A DNA stretch of 64,000 nucleotides from Flectonema sp. DT1601 (taxonomy: Eukaryota; Euglenozoa; Diplonemea; Diplonemida; Diplonemidae): contig OZ025857.1 in NCBI GenBank assembly GCA_964019425.1, positions 124,001-188,000 on the forward strand, given 5' to 3'. The notes beneath the pieces were generated by a model that saw only the letters and a list, made by a program, of their open reading frames with translations, searched no databases and was not told where the DNA came from. The position numbers were made by a program, and so were the translations under genes. Below, one piece after another: positions 15,219 through 25,830 of this stretch (position 1 is the stretch's first letter; each line of letters starts with the position of its first letter).

Positions 15219-15761
15219 CTATAAGATGTAAGCACGAGTTATAGTATTCACTTCAGGGTATTCTTCAAGAAGCCAATCATTACCTTTGGTTTCATATTCT
15301 TGTTGATCAATACCACTTTTATCATCAGGTGTTGGATTCTTACAGGCTCTGAGTACTTCGAGACCTTCTTCAATATCTCTGATAGTTCCGATCGGTGTGA
15401 AGTCTTTATCATCTAATTTTGATGAGTTATCTTCGGTATTAAAGAATAGTTGAGTTGTACGAGTGTTTGGTCCACTTGAAGCAAAACAAAGAGTTCCTTC
15501 TGTGTTGCTTAGCTTACGTGGTTCGTCTTTCAATTCTTCCCATCCATCATTCAGCATCGGGTCTGCTGCTATTCCGAATTGAGCAATAAAACCAGGAACG
15601 ACTCTAAACAGGGCTCCGTCATCAAAAAAACCATCCTCGACTAACTCTCTCAGGCGGGCTGCTCCAATTGGGGCATCTGATGGATCGATTTGGACTTCGA
15701 TTGACCCTCCGACTTCAGATTTAATATCTGTTTCGAATTTCACAATAAACTTTTTACACAT
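15219..15761 (-). CDS. Cyclophilin-type peptidyl-prolyl isomerase, 180 aa
   Basis: A single-exon gene. It carries the cyclophilin core: PIGAARLRELVEDGFFDDGALFRVVPGFIAQFG around residues 30-65, with the catalytic Arg in LFRV, then ASSGPNTRTTQLFFN (residues 90-110) and LDDKDFTPIGTI where the usual text is LDGKHVVFG. The GPNTRTTQLF form resembles bacterial and secretory-type cyclophilins more than human CypA (GPNTNGSQFF). There is no clear signal peptide. It should catalyse cis-trans isomerisation of prolyl bonds. ATG lies 18 nt behind TTTTTATCAG, a likely trans-splice acceptor. The Trp that contacts cyclosporin in CypA is not obvious. Confidence 0.92.
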   Translation of the reverse strand: MCKKFIVKFETDIKSEVGGSIEVQIDPSDAPIGAARLRELVEDGFFDDGALFRVVPGFIAQFGIAADPMLNDGWEELKDEPRKLSNTEGTLCFASSGPNTRTTQLFFNTEDNSSKLDDKDFTPIGTIRDIEEGLEVLRACKNPTPDDKSGIDQQEYETKGNDWLLEEYPEVNTITRAYIL

Positions 15762-15931
15762 TTAGGGCTGTTGTCCTCGCTGATAAAAACAAAATATATA
15801 TATTCCATCTTAAGAACTAAACATCCCCAACCCTGCAAGGGTTCGCTGGGTAAAATAGAAAGGCGAACTGGGAGTACCTGCAGCCAGTCACGTGAGAGCA
15901 TAAAAACAGATCGGAAAGACTCTTAAGAACA

Positions 15932-17096
15932 CTATAGTTTCCTGGCAACTAACAACCTTGGATTATAAATAGTCGGGTGGAGTGAAGTCTCTGCTTTCTC
16001 ACAGTACTCAGCGTTGTTTATCATTTCTGTTTTGATAACTTCCATTCCCAACCCCGGCAATACTGCCAGAATTTCTTCCCAAGATAACTTTGGATAGGCA
16101 TCTCCTCTGTAAAGGAGTGGACCATGATTAATCCAAACACCTCCTGAGGGAAGCAAGTCAACAATAATCTTAAGAGCCGTCGTAACTGGACCAGGAATCG
16201 TATCCAAGAAGAAACACGTGACAACCATATCAAACTTCCTATACTCTGATCCAGTTGATGAATAGAGTGTTTCAAAAGGACCGATATTCATTTGAAGGTG
16301 TGTTGTAGTTTCCGTTGGGACTGGTGACGGAACCAACACAGATCTGAGATGCCCATCTATAGAGTCTTGATTGTTAAATATCCCAGCATGTGGGTTTATG
16401 TAAAGAGGTTCTTCAACACAATTTAATATAAAGTGAGCCATCTCTGTAAACAGAGGAGATGCTTCATTAGCGAAGACCTCTTTAAATACTCCGAGTGAGG
16501 CTAGCTGCCAGCTAGTACGACAGAGGGCGTCTCCAGGTACTAATACGGACATGCCTTCTCGCATGTGTTTCTTTACTTCGGATAAAACGATTTCATGATG
16601 TGATTTACGAATGTTGTCGTTGTCACTTCCCCAATCTCTTACTAGTTGTATTAACAAGTCGTGAATATTACAATAGCCCATTGACGCATCGTATGCTAAA
16701 CTTGCTCTGTTGATCTTAAGCACATCTCGTTGTTTCCTTCTCACTCTAAACGCGTCAAAGAATCGCAGCAGATTCTTTTCTGCTTCCTGAACCTTTTCCC
16801 TCCTCTTTTCAACCAGTTCCCTTGGTATTGCTAAGGTAGAAAACCCTTTCATTTCTTCCCTGATACCTTCTAAGTAACCTTTTACTTCTCTTTTAAATAT
16901 AACATCGCTGTCAAGGTCTCCCAGTGTCGAGGGTTGCAAAAAGCCGGCAAGTAAACCGGCTAAACCCATCACAATGATTGCTACAATCAACGTCTTGATA
17001 AACTGTGTGAGAGAAATGTGATTTGAGAAAATCTGATGAAAATTAGGAAATAAAAAAAAAATATCAACCCTCCCCCCCCACCCCATTCTCAGACAT
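15932..17096 (-). CDS. CARNMT1-like: Carnosine N-methyltransferase-like protein (N2227 family) with N-terminal membrane segment
   Basis: The body (exon 17002-15932) matches the CARNMT1/N2227 family in order: QLVRDWGSDND, SVLVPGDALCRTSWQLASLG, NEASPLFTEMAHFILN, DMVVTCFFLDTIPGPV, GGVWINHGPLLY, SWEEILAVLPGLGMEV. The family methylates carnosine (beta-alanyl-histidine) to anserine using S-adenosylmethionine. Two oddities. The usual GAGLGRL SAM loop reads GDALCRT. Just before the body there is a hydrophobic helix (LIVAIIVMGLAGLLAGFL) that would anchor the protein in a membrane. The 5' end is uncertain: after a TTTATTTCAG acceptor the first ATG is at 17096 (MSENG, spliced by a 79-nt intron to FIKTLIV); alternatively ATG 17086 is used with a 66-nt intron or unspliced. 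The open frame runs through without a stop. Length about 360 aa, near the family core. Confidence 0.82.
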
Positions 17097-17228
17097 GGTT
17101 TAACTGAAATAAAAATAATAATAAAAACAATCTAAAAAAAAGAGTACAAGGATTACTATTTTGCGACTGTTCCTCATTTTGGTTAGATAATTTGAGTACT
17201 GAGCTGCTTGTAGAATCTCTCACGTCGA

Positions 17229-17888
17229 CTAAGAGAGGGTGGCGGCTTCCCAAGTTCGCTTCCAATCGGACTTTGTTTGAATGTGTCCTTTGCGAACAAA
17301 CTTACCAGTGTAATCAGTGAATTTATTATCTGGGAATTCATTTGCTGTTCTGATGACAAATCCTTCACGTTCACCTCCTAAAATGGAGGAATCAGATATG
17401 TGAGACGTCATCCAATTATTTATTTCAGATTGGGTGTTAAATATTCCCCTTCGTAGAACAGGAAGAACTGGCACTGAAATACTAGTTTCTGTTTCGATAT
17501 CACTCACTAGCTTTATTATGTCATCAAAAGAATACCATCTTTGATTTTCATTATCTCGTACAGCAAAGAGGTAGAAAAATGATTTTAAATTACAATATTT
17601 AATACTGTGGACGGCCTGCATGTTCTCACCGAATAAACTCAACCCATTCAACAGATTGCAATAGCTGAATTGAGAATAGAATCCCTTCACCCAATCGAAT
17701 GACGCGTGATCAGCTTCTTTAGAATGAGTTCTAGCGAATACCTTCCCATCAGTGAGACAGCAATTCCCACCATCAATCTTCTCAGTAATGATTGTTTCAA
17801 CGCCTATTAAAGGTCCCGTATTAGACTGAACAATATCATCATCAGCCACCTGCGGTGAGAACGGAAGGTGATGAGTTCTAGGATACAT
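17229..17888 (-). CDS. RNA ligase (T4 Rnl-type nucleotidyltransferase), 219 aa
   Basis: Single exon. It shows nucleotidyltransferase motifs in order: motif I TEKIDGGN (Lys at about residue 38 would take the AMP), motif Ia/III region FARTHSKEADHASFDWVKG and LYAVR-like FYLFAVRDN, motif IV EREGFVIRTAN and motif V KFVRKGH. It would seal 3'-OH/5'-phosphate RNA ends through an enzyme-adenylate. At 219 residues it is close to a bare catalytic domain, without the C-terminal domain of T4 Rnl1 or Rnl2. The text around motif I is more like bacterial and phage stand-alone ligases than the kinetoplastid editing ligases REL1/REL2, whose motif I I recall as EK-x-H-G-T-N. No targeting peptide is obvious. ATG lies 16 nt behind TAAACAG. 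Confidence 0.85.
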   Translation of the reverse strand: MYPRTHHLPFSPQVADDDIVQSNTGPLIGVETIITEKIDGGNCCLTDGKVFARTHSKEADHASFDWVKGFYSQFSYCNLLNGLSLFGENMQAVHSIKYCNLKSFFYLFAVRDNENQRWYSFDDIIKLVSDIETETSISVPVLPVLRRGIFNTQSEINNWMTSHISDSSILGGEREGFVIRTANEFPDNKFTDYTGKFVRKGHIQTKSDWKRTWEAATLS

Positions 17889-18498
17889 TAGTATGTGTGG
17901 GTGCTGTTTATAATAAGAAAATATTTAATATCATTCGAATTTTTTGCGTAAATAAATAAAAGATATATAATTGTGACTTTGATCTTGTTCAGTAATTCCT
18001 GAGGGGAGTGAAGTATAATGGGGGTTAAGGAATCACTTGCATAGAGCTTCCAAAACAGAGGGCAAACCAGACCAGGCAGTTTTTTTTGTGTAAATAAATA
18101 AAAGAAAAAAAAATATCTTAACACAACACACAATATCAATCTTTGGTATTACATGGGAGAAGGTCAGATAAAAAATAAAAAAAAATAAATAAAAAAAAAG
18201 TTAAAAACACACCAAAGAGAATAAAAACATGCATGTGCCGTGTATAAATCAGCTGAAATCCGCACAAAACATAATAATAAAAGCCAAAAGCAAACCACAA
18301 CAACGGAGAAAAACAGTATCTCTGTAGACTATCAAAAGTAATGATAAGCTACAAATACTTTAATTAATTAATGAAGTAAAAGAAGGGAACCACAAAGTCA
18401 CTTGTGTCGGTCAATAAAGAAAGAATCGTAAATAACGATGCTATGTTGTGAAATTATTTGTTGTTGTTATTTGTTTTTTTGTTTTTTTTCGGAAAATA
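17889..18498. other. Spacer, A-rich
   Basis: 610 bp between the channel stop and the RNA-ligase start. It is AT-rich with several A-runs and is not coding. I see no structured RNA. Confidence 0.55.
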
Positions 18499-20938
18499 TC
18501 AAAATTTGAAACTTGAATCGCCATCTCGTAAGAATGTTGAGATTCCGTTGTTCAGCTGTTGCTGACTTGCCAGCAAATCTCGTTGAAATTGGACTGACGA
18601 ATTAGAACCCAGCTCACCTCTTTCCTTTGCTTTAGAACTAAAGCTTGCCTGGGACACTGATTTCAAGTCACTGAAATTATGAACTGGGTTAGCAGCATCT
18701 GTGAAGTGACCTTGTAGCATTGGTCTTCTTCGCAATATTTCATTTACTGATTCTTTCTTCAGTACCATAATTTCACAGTACGATCGACATCGTACAGTGA
18801 CAGCTCGTATTCCACTGTTTAGGTATAAACCTGACTCTCCAAACATTGAACCTCTTAGTAGAGTACAAGAATATTTACCATCCTTCCACACTTCAGCAAT
18901 ACCATGAATTAGGAAGTAAACATCACCAGCTGGGTCTCCTTGAACTACAATGCTGTCCCCTCTTGGTCGTACTTCACGTTCCAGTGAAGTAGCTAACTCT
19001 ACTTTACAAGGTCCAGCAACAGTTCTGGTTTAGGTTAAGGTTTTTGTAGTGCGGTGGGTGTCTTTTTAAAAAAAAAAAACTTATTAAAAAAAAAAAAAAA
19101 AAAATTCATACTTGAAGATGTCAATCTTGTCAACGTAACTAATTCTAAAGTAAAGTGACATCGTTCGTTGTATTGGATCAGGTAGCCTCCCAACAACATC
19201 AACATACGATTTTAGACACATCTTTTGACTTAACAAATGATTCTGTAAAGACAGCATATCCTCAACCACATCAGCTGGCATATTAAAGTACTGAATTACT
19301 TGTAATGTTTTTGTTATTAGTTCTCGGTGTTCGTTGTCTGTTTTGTTAGTTGTTTGGTTTTTTTCCTTCATATTTAATTGACACACTGCTATGTACATAC
19401 CTGTATCTAAAGCCATCATTGAAGAAGTCATTTTCCCTACTAACCAACCATTAATGATAATGGTGACGACAAATAACACCATAGCGACTGACTGAGCTTC
19501 TTCAGTCTGAACTGGTACGTCACCGTACCCAACAGAAGAAACCGTATAGAGAACCCAATATAACGCGTCTCTGTAATCATTCCAACTGGGGTAGTCAATT
19601 CCACAGTTGTTTGTGCAATTTGCGATTAAAAACATACATGTAAACCAGTGACATACAAGAACACAAGCAACTAGTAGTCTTACAATCGGAAAAAATTTGT
19701 AAGCCATCTCAAGTCCTCTGGGTGTTACGAAACCAGTACCAGAAAAAGCAAACAGTGAAGGAACCGTTAGTAACCGAAGCAAACGGAGATGAGAAGAGAT
19801 TAAGAAATTCTTATTGTCATCATATGAGATGAATATTATATCAAGTGGAACAATACTAAGAAAGTCAACTATACAAAGTGGTGACGTGAAGTATGATATC
19901 GCTACCTTATCTCGTTCAACTAATCCACCACGCTCAAATGCAGCCGTGTTTACCTTTAGAAACACATCCACGACGTACAACAATGTAAATACTAGACTAG
20001 CAGCACCTGCTGATTGTGGTGGATATTCTGTATTGTGACAAATATCATAAACTGGAATCTGTGTTGTTGTTATTTATTGCACACAAACAGTTGATAGATT
20101 GCTAAGTATAAAATACACACCATCACACCATAGTAGATGCAGCTCAAAACGATTAAGAAATCAGCTGACCAACGAAGGGGTGAGTCTGCCAAGATACGAT
20201 GAGACTTTTTAACAGAGTCGTGGATTCTATGAAGACCTCGTAAATTAAGTGACGTGTTTGGAATTATTTTTAACAGGTTTATCCACTCTTCTGAATTCCT
20301 CATCTTAATTTTCTCAAATATCTCACAAACGTCCCGGAACTCTATGTAACCTTTTCGTTTTCTTAGTTCTATTTCTCGAAACGCATCGGGATGAAATTTG
20401 ATACATTCAAGTTTATTGAACATATCGAGAACAATACCAGTCGGTAGCCTACTGGATTCGGTCATGAACTGTTGTGGGGTTTTTTGTGATGTCAGATTCT
20501 TTTTTAAAGATAAAGACGATGGAAACATACTTCGATAAAACACTCTTCCAGGATATCTAATTCTTCGGTTGACAAGTCGAGATCGCCACGTTGTATTCGA
20601 CGAGTGTGCAAAGCAGAAGATGATAATTTAGTTACTCGACTTCCGTCTTTTCTTTCGATTGCTGCGGGAAGTGCTGATCTTGAATCTAATGAAATGCGAT
20701 CCCTCTGAGGTGAAGTAGTTCCACTAGTGAATGGACTCTTTACTCTTCTTGATGAAGTACTACTATAAGAAGGTGATGTGACTTGAGGTGATTTATTTAG
20801 TCTTCTGACGTGTGCACTATCAATGCTGCCACCACTACTAATAACTCCAAACCCTGTTAAAGGATGAACATATCTCTCAGCGCTATTACCGCTGGATTCT
20901 AAGGTTAGCCTCACGCTGTCCCTTTGTAGCAAATTCAT
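18499..20938 (-). CDS. Six-TM K+-type channel with cyclic-nucleotide-binding domain, 4 exons, 742 aa
   Basis: Exons 20938-20531, 20468-20121, 20058-19112 and 19024-18499 total 2,229 nt in frame; introns are 62, 62 and 87 nt. Residues 1-135 are Ser-rich and cytosolic. S1 (DFLIVLSCIYYGVM) ends exon 2; S2-S6 follow in exon 3. The pore helix and filter read ALYWVLYTVSSVGYGDVPVQ, a K+-selective GYGD. S4 is weak (SSHLRLLRLLTVPSLF, about three Arg). A C-linker leads to a cNMP-binding domain with RGDSIVVQGDPAGDVYFLIHG and GSMFGESGLYL; the phosphate-cassette Arg is probably in NSGIRAVTV. The layout is that of the EAG/KCNH, HCN and plant KAT/AKT group. Sits in a membrane, possibly ciliary. Start ATG (MNLLQRDS) is 14 nt behind ATAAAACAG. 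Confidence 0.92.
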
Positions 20939-21436
20939 GATACCTGGGGGATCTGTTTTATGTTTTTTAAAAAAAAAAAAAGAAAAATTACCAATGAACA
21001 TTACAACAGTTTTTTCAAACCGCTAACACACAACACAATAATCATACTCTGTGACTCCACCTGTTTTTTTTTTATAAAAGATAGAATAAGTTAACAGATA
21101 CAAAGTTATTTCTTAAGCGAAAAAAAAAAAACGCAAAATGGCACAGAACAGATAGCCGTAACGGTAAGTCAGCTTCACTAAATAGCTGGAAGATATTCGA
21201 TAGAAAAAAAAAAAAAAAAAAAGACATCTCTCTTTACTTAAACACTAAGCGCTAATTTATCAGTAAGAGTAAAACATCAAACCCTTACCATAATGAAAGC
21301 TCACTGCAAGATGGAAGAGAATCTGGAGGGGAACAAAAAGGAGTGGCAAAAAAAAAAAAAAAAAAATGTATGAGGGTCTGCAGAAACCCACTCAATCCAA
21401 GCTCAGGGGTTTCTGCACCGGCTCGTACGATATAAC

Positions 21437-21470
<34 letters not shown>

Positions 21471-21815
21471 AATGTCAAAAGTATTGTATGTATCCTTAGT
21501 TAAAAAGAAAGCATAAGGGTTGTAATTACTTCCAACACTAAAGTGGATTTTCATTAATACACAGTCAGTTGTCCATCATCGCTATATGTAGTGATGAGTA
21601 TAATGTAGCAAACAGAACGCAAATATGGAAAGAGAATAATGGATTCAAAAAGAACCCTATAGTATTTTTTTATGATGTGACTTCCTTAGTCTACTGTAGT
21701 TTTGTGATGTTAAGGATTTGGTTCATAAAACACACACAGAAAACTACAATTCATCATCTAAATTTGAAGAAGTCTTCAGTTATATATATCAAGAAGGACA
21801 AAGAGATAAACAAAG
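20939..21815. other. Spacer with one strong hairpin
   Basis: 877 bp, with A-runs at 21122-21132, 21203-21222 and 21347-21366 and a T-run at 21447-21470. It holds an 11-bp inverted repeat at 21379-21417, listed separately. No coding evidence. Confidence 0.55.
21347..21417 (-). other. Hairpin followed by an oligo-T run on the minus strand
   Basis: TGCAGAAACCC at 21379-21389 and GGGTTTCTGCA at 21407-21417 form a perfect 11-bp stem with a 17-nt loop. On the minus strand the hairpin is followed about 12 nt later by roughly 20 T residues (21366-21347), which would stop RNA polymerase III. It could be the end of a small RNA gene. I found no A-box or B-box match. Confidence 0.35.
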
Positions 21816-22250
21816 CTATGAAACAGACACTGGTTCCTTTTCTAATTCAAGATACTCGACGTTGGGTTGATTAGTTTCCTGCCAAGGATATTTTCTTGCT
21901 GGTCTCCGACGAAGACCCACGACATGTTTTCGTCTTTTATAAAGTAAATACACAATAATCGTCAGCGCAACTATACCTAGTAAAACCGGAAAGACAATTA
22001 AAGCAACAGATTGAGGTGAGGTTGGAGTATGTCGTGGAACACATTTACCACTCGATGTTGTTACACATCCAGTTTCTTCAGCCGTACAATTCTCTATTTC
22101 ACTAGCAGCTATCCAAGTACTACAATTAGTTTGATTTGGAGGCATCATCAGAGTCCCTAACACAGACGTATTCGTATCGACGCACCAATAACACGGAGAT
22201 TGTATCTGGTTACAATTTTCATAGTCGTCGCAGACATGTTGATTTTTCAT
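21816..22250 (-). CDS. Short Cys-rich single-pass membrane protein, 144 aa
   Basis: The frame opens with MKNQHVCDDYENCNQ at 22250. The first 80 residues hold ten Cys and an NQTNCS site, with a C-x5-C-x5-C-x2-C spacing reminiscent of PSI-type or other small disulphide modules. Then comes one transmembrane helix (SVALIVFPVLLGIVALTIIVY) followed by KRRKH and a 40-residue tail. The basic residues after the helix predict an outside N-terminus and cytosolic tail. No signal peptide is visible in this exon. An AG acceptor (CTAATTCCAG) lies 25 nt upstream and the frame is closed above it, so either the protein is type III or a signal-peptide exon lies further up that I could not find. Function unknown. 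Confidence 0.7.
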   Translation of the reverse strand: MKNQHVCDDYENCNQIQSPCYWCVDTNTSVLGTLMMPPNQTNCSTWIAASEIENCTAEETGCVTTSSGKCVPRHTPTSPQSVALIVFPVLLGIVALTIIVYLLYKRRKHVVGLRRRPARKYPWQETNQPNVEYLELEKEPVSVS

Positions 22251-22532
22251 CAAAGTTGGTTCTTATTTTATGTTTCTGGAATTAGAATTAATGCAACGTT
22301 AACAAAAAACAAAAAAAAAAAAAAACTTTATAAATTAAAAAAGTTTTCACACATCATACGACTACGTAATGTCTGTCCTGTGATATTGAGATGATTAAAA
22401 CACATGGAATAGAGCAAACCAAAAAAAAAAAAAAAAAAAAAAAAATTCAAAAGACCCGAACGACGAGCGTGTAACAGCGAGAATATTTCAACGGGAAAAA
22501 AGAGAAAAATAGTAACGTCGACAAGAAACTAA

Positions 22533-22568
<36 letters not shown>

Positions 22569-22649
22569 GAACAATATCAACTCACTTTATAGTGAACAAT
22601 TGCAACAAGTAGTAACAGATTACTAATTGTGAGGAGTGTTTAATTGTAT
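22251..22649. other. Spacer with two A-runs
   Basis: About 400 bp with A-runs near 22422-22445 and 22536-22563. I searched the minus strand for a signal-peptide exon for the downstream membrane protein and saw none. Confidence 0.5.
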
Positions 22650-22964
22650 TTAACTGACCCCGTTATGAGCTATCAGAGAAAAGACATTCGATTTAGAAAG
22701 ACCTCCTGTTTGAGTTTTTAGTTATAGTGAACCTGTCAAATTAATTAAATTAAAGATTATTTGAATGAACTCCCACATACCAATTGTCCACTTACCGTTC
22801 GATGCAGCATATGATCGCGACTGAGACATTTCGTTAGGCGCAGGCTGACTTGCTACTTTCACTGCTTGCACTGGCTCACTTGCAGCGGAAAGTGCTGACG
22901 TCTCTGGAGCGAGTAACCCAGCTGGGACAGCCCCTGGAATGGGAACAGGTGGAGCAGCAGCCAT
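22650..22964 (-). CDS. Small Ala/Pro-rich protein, 2 exons, 74 aa
   Basis: Exons 22964-22796 and 22705-22650 join across a 90-nt intron (GTAAGTGG...CAAACAG) in phase 1, giving SYAASNG|GLSKSNVFSLIAHNGVS and a TAA stop. The N-terminal half is Ala/Pro-rich (MAAAPPVPIPGAVPAGLLAP). The ATG is 24 nt behind TTTTTTCAG. I do not recognise it. The strong acceptor, good donor and phase-consistent end support a real small gene. Confidence 0.6.
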
Positions 22965-24657
22965 GCTACCTTTGAAGTTTTGTGTAAGCTGAAAAAAATG
23001 AAAAAATACTAAAAAAAAATCTAAACTACCCTCAGCTAACAACAATATAAATAAAACAAGGTATCAGGAAAAAAAAAAAAGAATATTTTATTTTTTTACT
23101 TTTTTTTGTGAAACAAAATTGATTGGGGGTCTCTACTATTTAACAACACAAGAAGTAGTAAACAGTTTCTTAAAGAGACAATCAAGCGGACAAACTCTAT
23201 TGACCTTCGCTTCTCCGGTTCAGGATTCTGTATCAGACTTTTGCAGCTTTTTTCTTCACAAGTAATTATCCAAACATAAAAGAGTCATCAGAAAGGTATG
23301 CGGAACAACCGATTCACTCTCTCAGTACAGATTCGAGGCATTTGGAGGATAAGTGTTTCCTCGATCCTTTAAAGTGAGGTTTAACAATCCTAGTGGGAAA
23401 AAAAAAGAAGCCGAAAAGCATACCAAAATCTATGAGAAAAAAACAAAAAAAACAAAAAAACAACAACAACAACACGGCATACATGAAAGCATTCAATCAC
23501 TAATTACCTTCAAAGAATCATCATAAGAGGGTGATAGAGAATTCTTCAATCATCCGTATGAAGCTCATGTACCCCACACAAATAACATAACTCCTTATAA
23601 CAAAATCACATTAACAATAAAAATGCAAAAAATAAAATAAAATAAAATAAAATAAAATAAAGGATTTTAGTAATCTCCATAACTCACAAAATAGAGAAAA
23701 AAAAGAACTTTGCCATTTTCACTCGTTTTTTGGGGGTAATTTGATACTGTATTTTCAAGCTCAAAAGGAACAACAATTTCTCCGACAATCTTGTCAGCGG
23801 CAGTTGGGGGGTGAGAGTATTTTAAGTTAGATGAAAAAAAGAAAAAAATCAGCCATTATTTTATGGCTTAACCGTTACATTATAAACACTCAAAATACTT
23901 AATAAACGAAGAATCGTGAGTATCTCAACTAAACAATATGAACCAATCGTAATTTTTTTCGTAAGTACACTTTCTAAGAAGCGTTAAACCCAAAAAAAAA
24001 AAACCCCCCAAAAAGTAAAGAAAGAATAAAAGAAAAGAAACTTTTTTTTTTTTTTTTCTCTCTCTCAATGTCAACTAATTGCTATCAATCTAATCATATC
24101 TAGTCACAAACCTTAGAAAGGATAATTTCTAGATAAGACACAGGAATCATTACACGCCACCGTGTTGAAGGAAGTTTATTTATGATAACCTTTCCCGACT
24201 TCAGAGAATAAATATTTTTAATCAAGGTGTCGAGTGCGAGTGACAATTCAATAGAACCTTTCTGCTGTACCTCAAAACTTTATCTAACTGAATAAAAAAG
24301 CGAGAAAGAAAACAAGAACTGGAGTTAAAGAAGAGGATAGAAGGGAAAGAACACTCGCGTACTGCATTTAAGCAAAATCAGTGTATGCGATGCAGTACAA
24401 AAAAAAAAAAAAAAGAAGAGAAAAAAAAAAGGAGAAATTCTAATCGCCAAGCAGACGAGGAGACGAAAAAACATTGTCGCGCAAAAAACAAAAAAAAAAA
24501 ACCCAAAAAAAAACCACGATAGTGACAACATAAAAGAGTTTTTGTCACTAGCAGAGTTCAGTAAAAGGAATCGAACAATGCCTTGAGCTGCTGAGATGCT
24601 ATCATCGATGAGAATTATCGATTTTAGTGAGGCTATCAAAGTACTACCAACTGCAAC
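22965..24657. other. 1.7-kb spacer with simple repeats
   Basis: A long gap between the PDZ gene and the small Ala/Pro-rich gene. It includes an (AAAAT)n tract near 23630-23660 and many A/T homopolymers. No gene, tRNA or other RNA was recognised on either strand. Confidence 0.55.
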
Positions 24658-25830
24658 TCAAAGCATATCCATTGGTAGATAAGCACTGTAGGCTGACGGT
24701 GGAAGTGCTGCCCTAGCTGGAGGACTCCACCTTCGAGCAGACACTGGCGGTGGAGGTGACATGTTGTAATCAAAAACAGGGTTATTCTGATATGAATAGT
24801 CACTACCATACGGACTGGGAGGTCCGAAAATACCAAGCTGCTCAGAAGGGAGTGGACGGAAATGCTGTGGAGAAGAAAACTGAGTATCCACATAACGAGT
24901 TCTTCTCATGTCATTATAAATGTAATTAATGACTCGCACAGCGAGGTCGTTGGAGTCTGGCTCAGAGAAATCTGAAATTATATTTCCATTTGGAGTATGA
25001 GAACGATCTGCTGGTAGTTTACTATTCCGCTTTAGAATACTTCTCAACATAGCGGGGTCTACATCATCACCATGACTCGATGTTGATCCTGTTTCAGGGT
25101 TTAAATGAGGTTCCTTTGGTGTTCTTGGAGGACTTGGTGTTTTCTCTGGTTTACTAACCCATGTTGGAACAGCATTCGAAGCTGCTTCCCTTTTAGGATG
25201 CTTCACATGATTATGAGTCTTTCTGTGAGTCTCAATTTTAGGTTCAGGTTCTGGTTCACCCTCTAACCCCATGACTATGTATTCTCTGCTTGAATCAGCA
25301 TGAACCTTTGCGTATATTTCTTTATAATCTTGTCCACTGTATATTGAAGTGTCGTCAAGGAAAGCTATTGTTGTGCCGGGTTTGACTCCTGCTTCATATC
25401 CAGGGCTACCTTCTGCTACGTTGACTACTTTCAGAATATTACCGACGGTTTTATAAGATATCCCGAGTCCTTTTTCTGGAATAGGTATCTTTCTTCGTAC
25501 GACGTTAATGAATTCGACGTCATTGCTCATGATATCGAAATTAACACAACGAGTTGGGTCAGTTGGATGAGTTGTTTGTCCGACACCAATTGAGTCTGAT
25601 TCTTCTGGAAGGCCAACAATTAAACCTGTGTCGCCCTCTTCAACACCTTTACCATCAGATTCAAAATATATTTTTGTTTTTAATCTGAACCCATCCCCAA
25701 CCTTCCATTTTCTCTCAGCTGAACTCGACGACCTTCCCTGCAATGCCGTTTCCAACTCCTGAACTTCATTCCGCGCTACCGCAAGCCTTCTTGCCAACTG
25801 GTTTTTTTCTTCCACTGACAAGTCTCCCAT
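24658..25830 (-). CDS. PDZ-domain protein, 390 aa
   Basis: Single exon. A short coiled coil (residues 5-30) is followed by a CAP-Gly/SH3-like beta segment (KWKVGDGFRLKTKIYF..., residues 41-75). A PDZ domain spans about 110-195: KGLGISYKTVGNILKVVNVAEGSPGYEAGVKPGTTIAFLDD, where GLGI is the carboxylate-binding loop. The remaining 195 residues are Pro/Ser/Tyr-rich and disordered, apart from a possible helix at NDLAVRVINYIYNDMRRTRY. PDZ domains bind C-terminal peptides, often of membrane proteins; two channel genes lie in the same window, but a link is speculation. ATG lies 15 nt behind TTAATATTTAG. Confidence 0.88.
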   Translation of the reverse strand: MGDLSVEEKNQLARRLAVARNEVQELETALQGRSSSSAERKWKVGDGFRLKTKIYFESDGKGVEEGDTGLIVGLPEESDSIGVGQTTHPTDPTRCVNFDIMSNDVEFINVVRRKIPIPEKGLGISYKTVGNILKVVNVAEGSPGYEAGVKPGTTIAFLDDTSIYSGQDYKEIYAKVHADSSREYIVMGLEGEPEPEPKIETHRKTHNHVKHPKREAASNAVPTWVSKPEKTPSPPRTPKEPHLNPETGSTSSHGDDVDPAMLRSILKRNSKLPADRSHTPNGNIISDFSEPDSNDLAVRVINYIYNDMRRTRYVDTQFSSPQHFRPLPSEQLGIFGPPSPYGSDYSYQNNPVFDYNMSPPPPVSARRWSPPARAALPPSAYSAYLPMDML

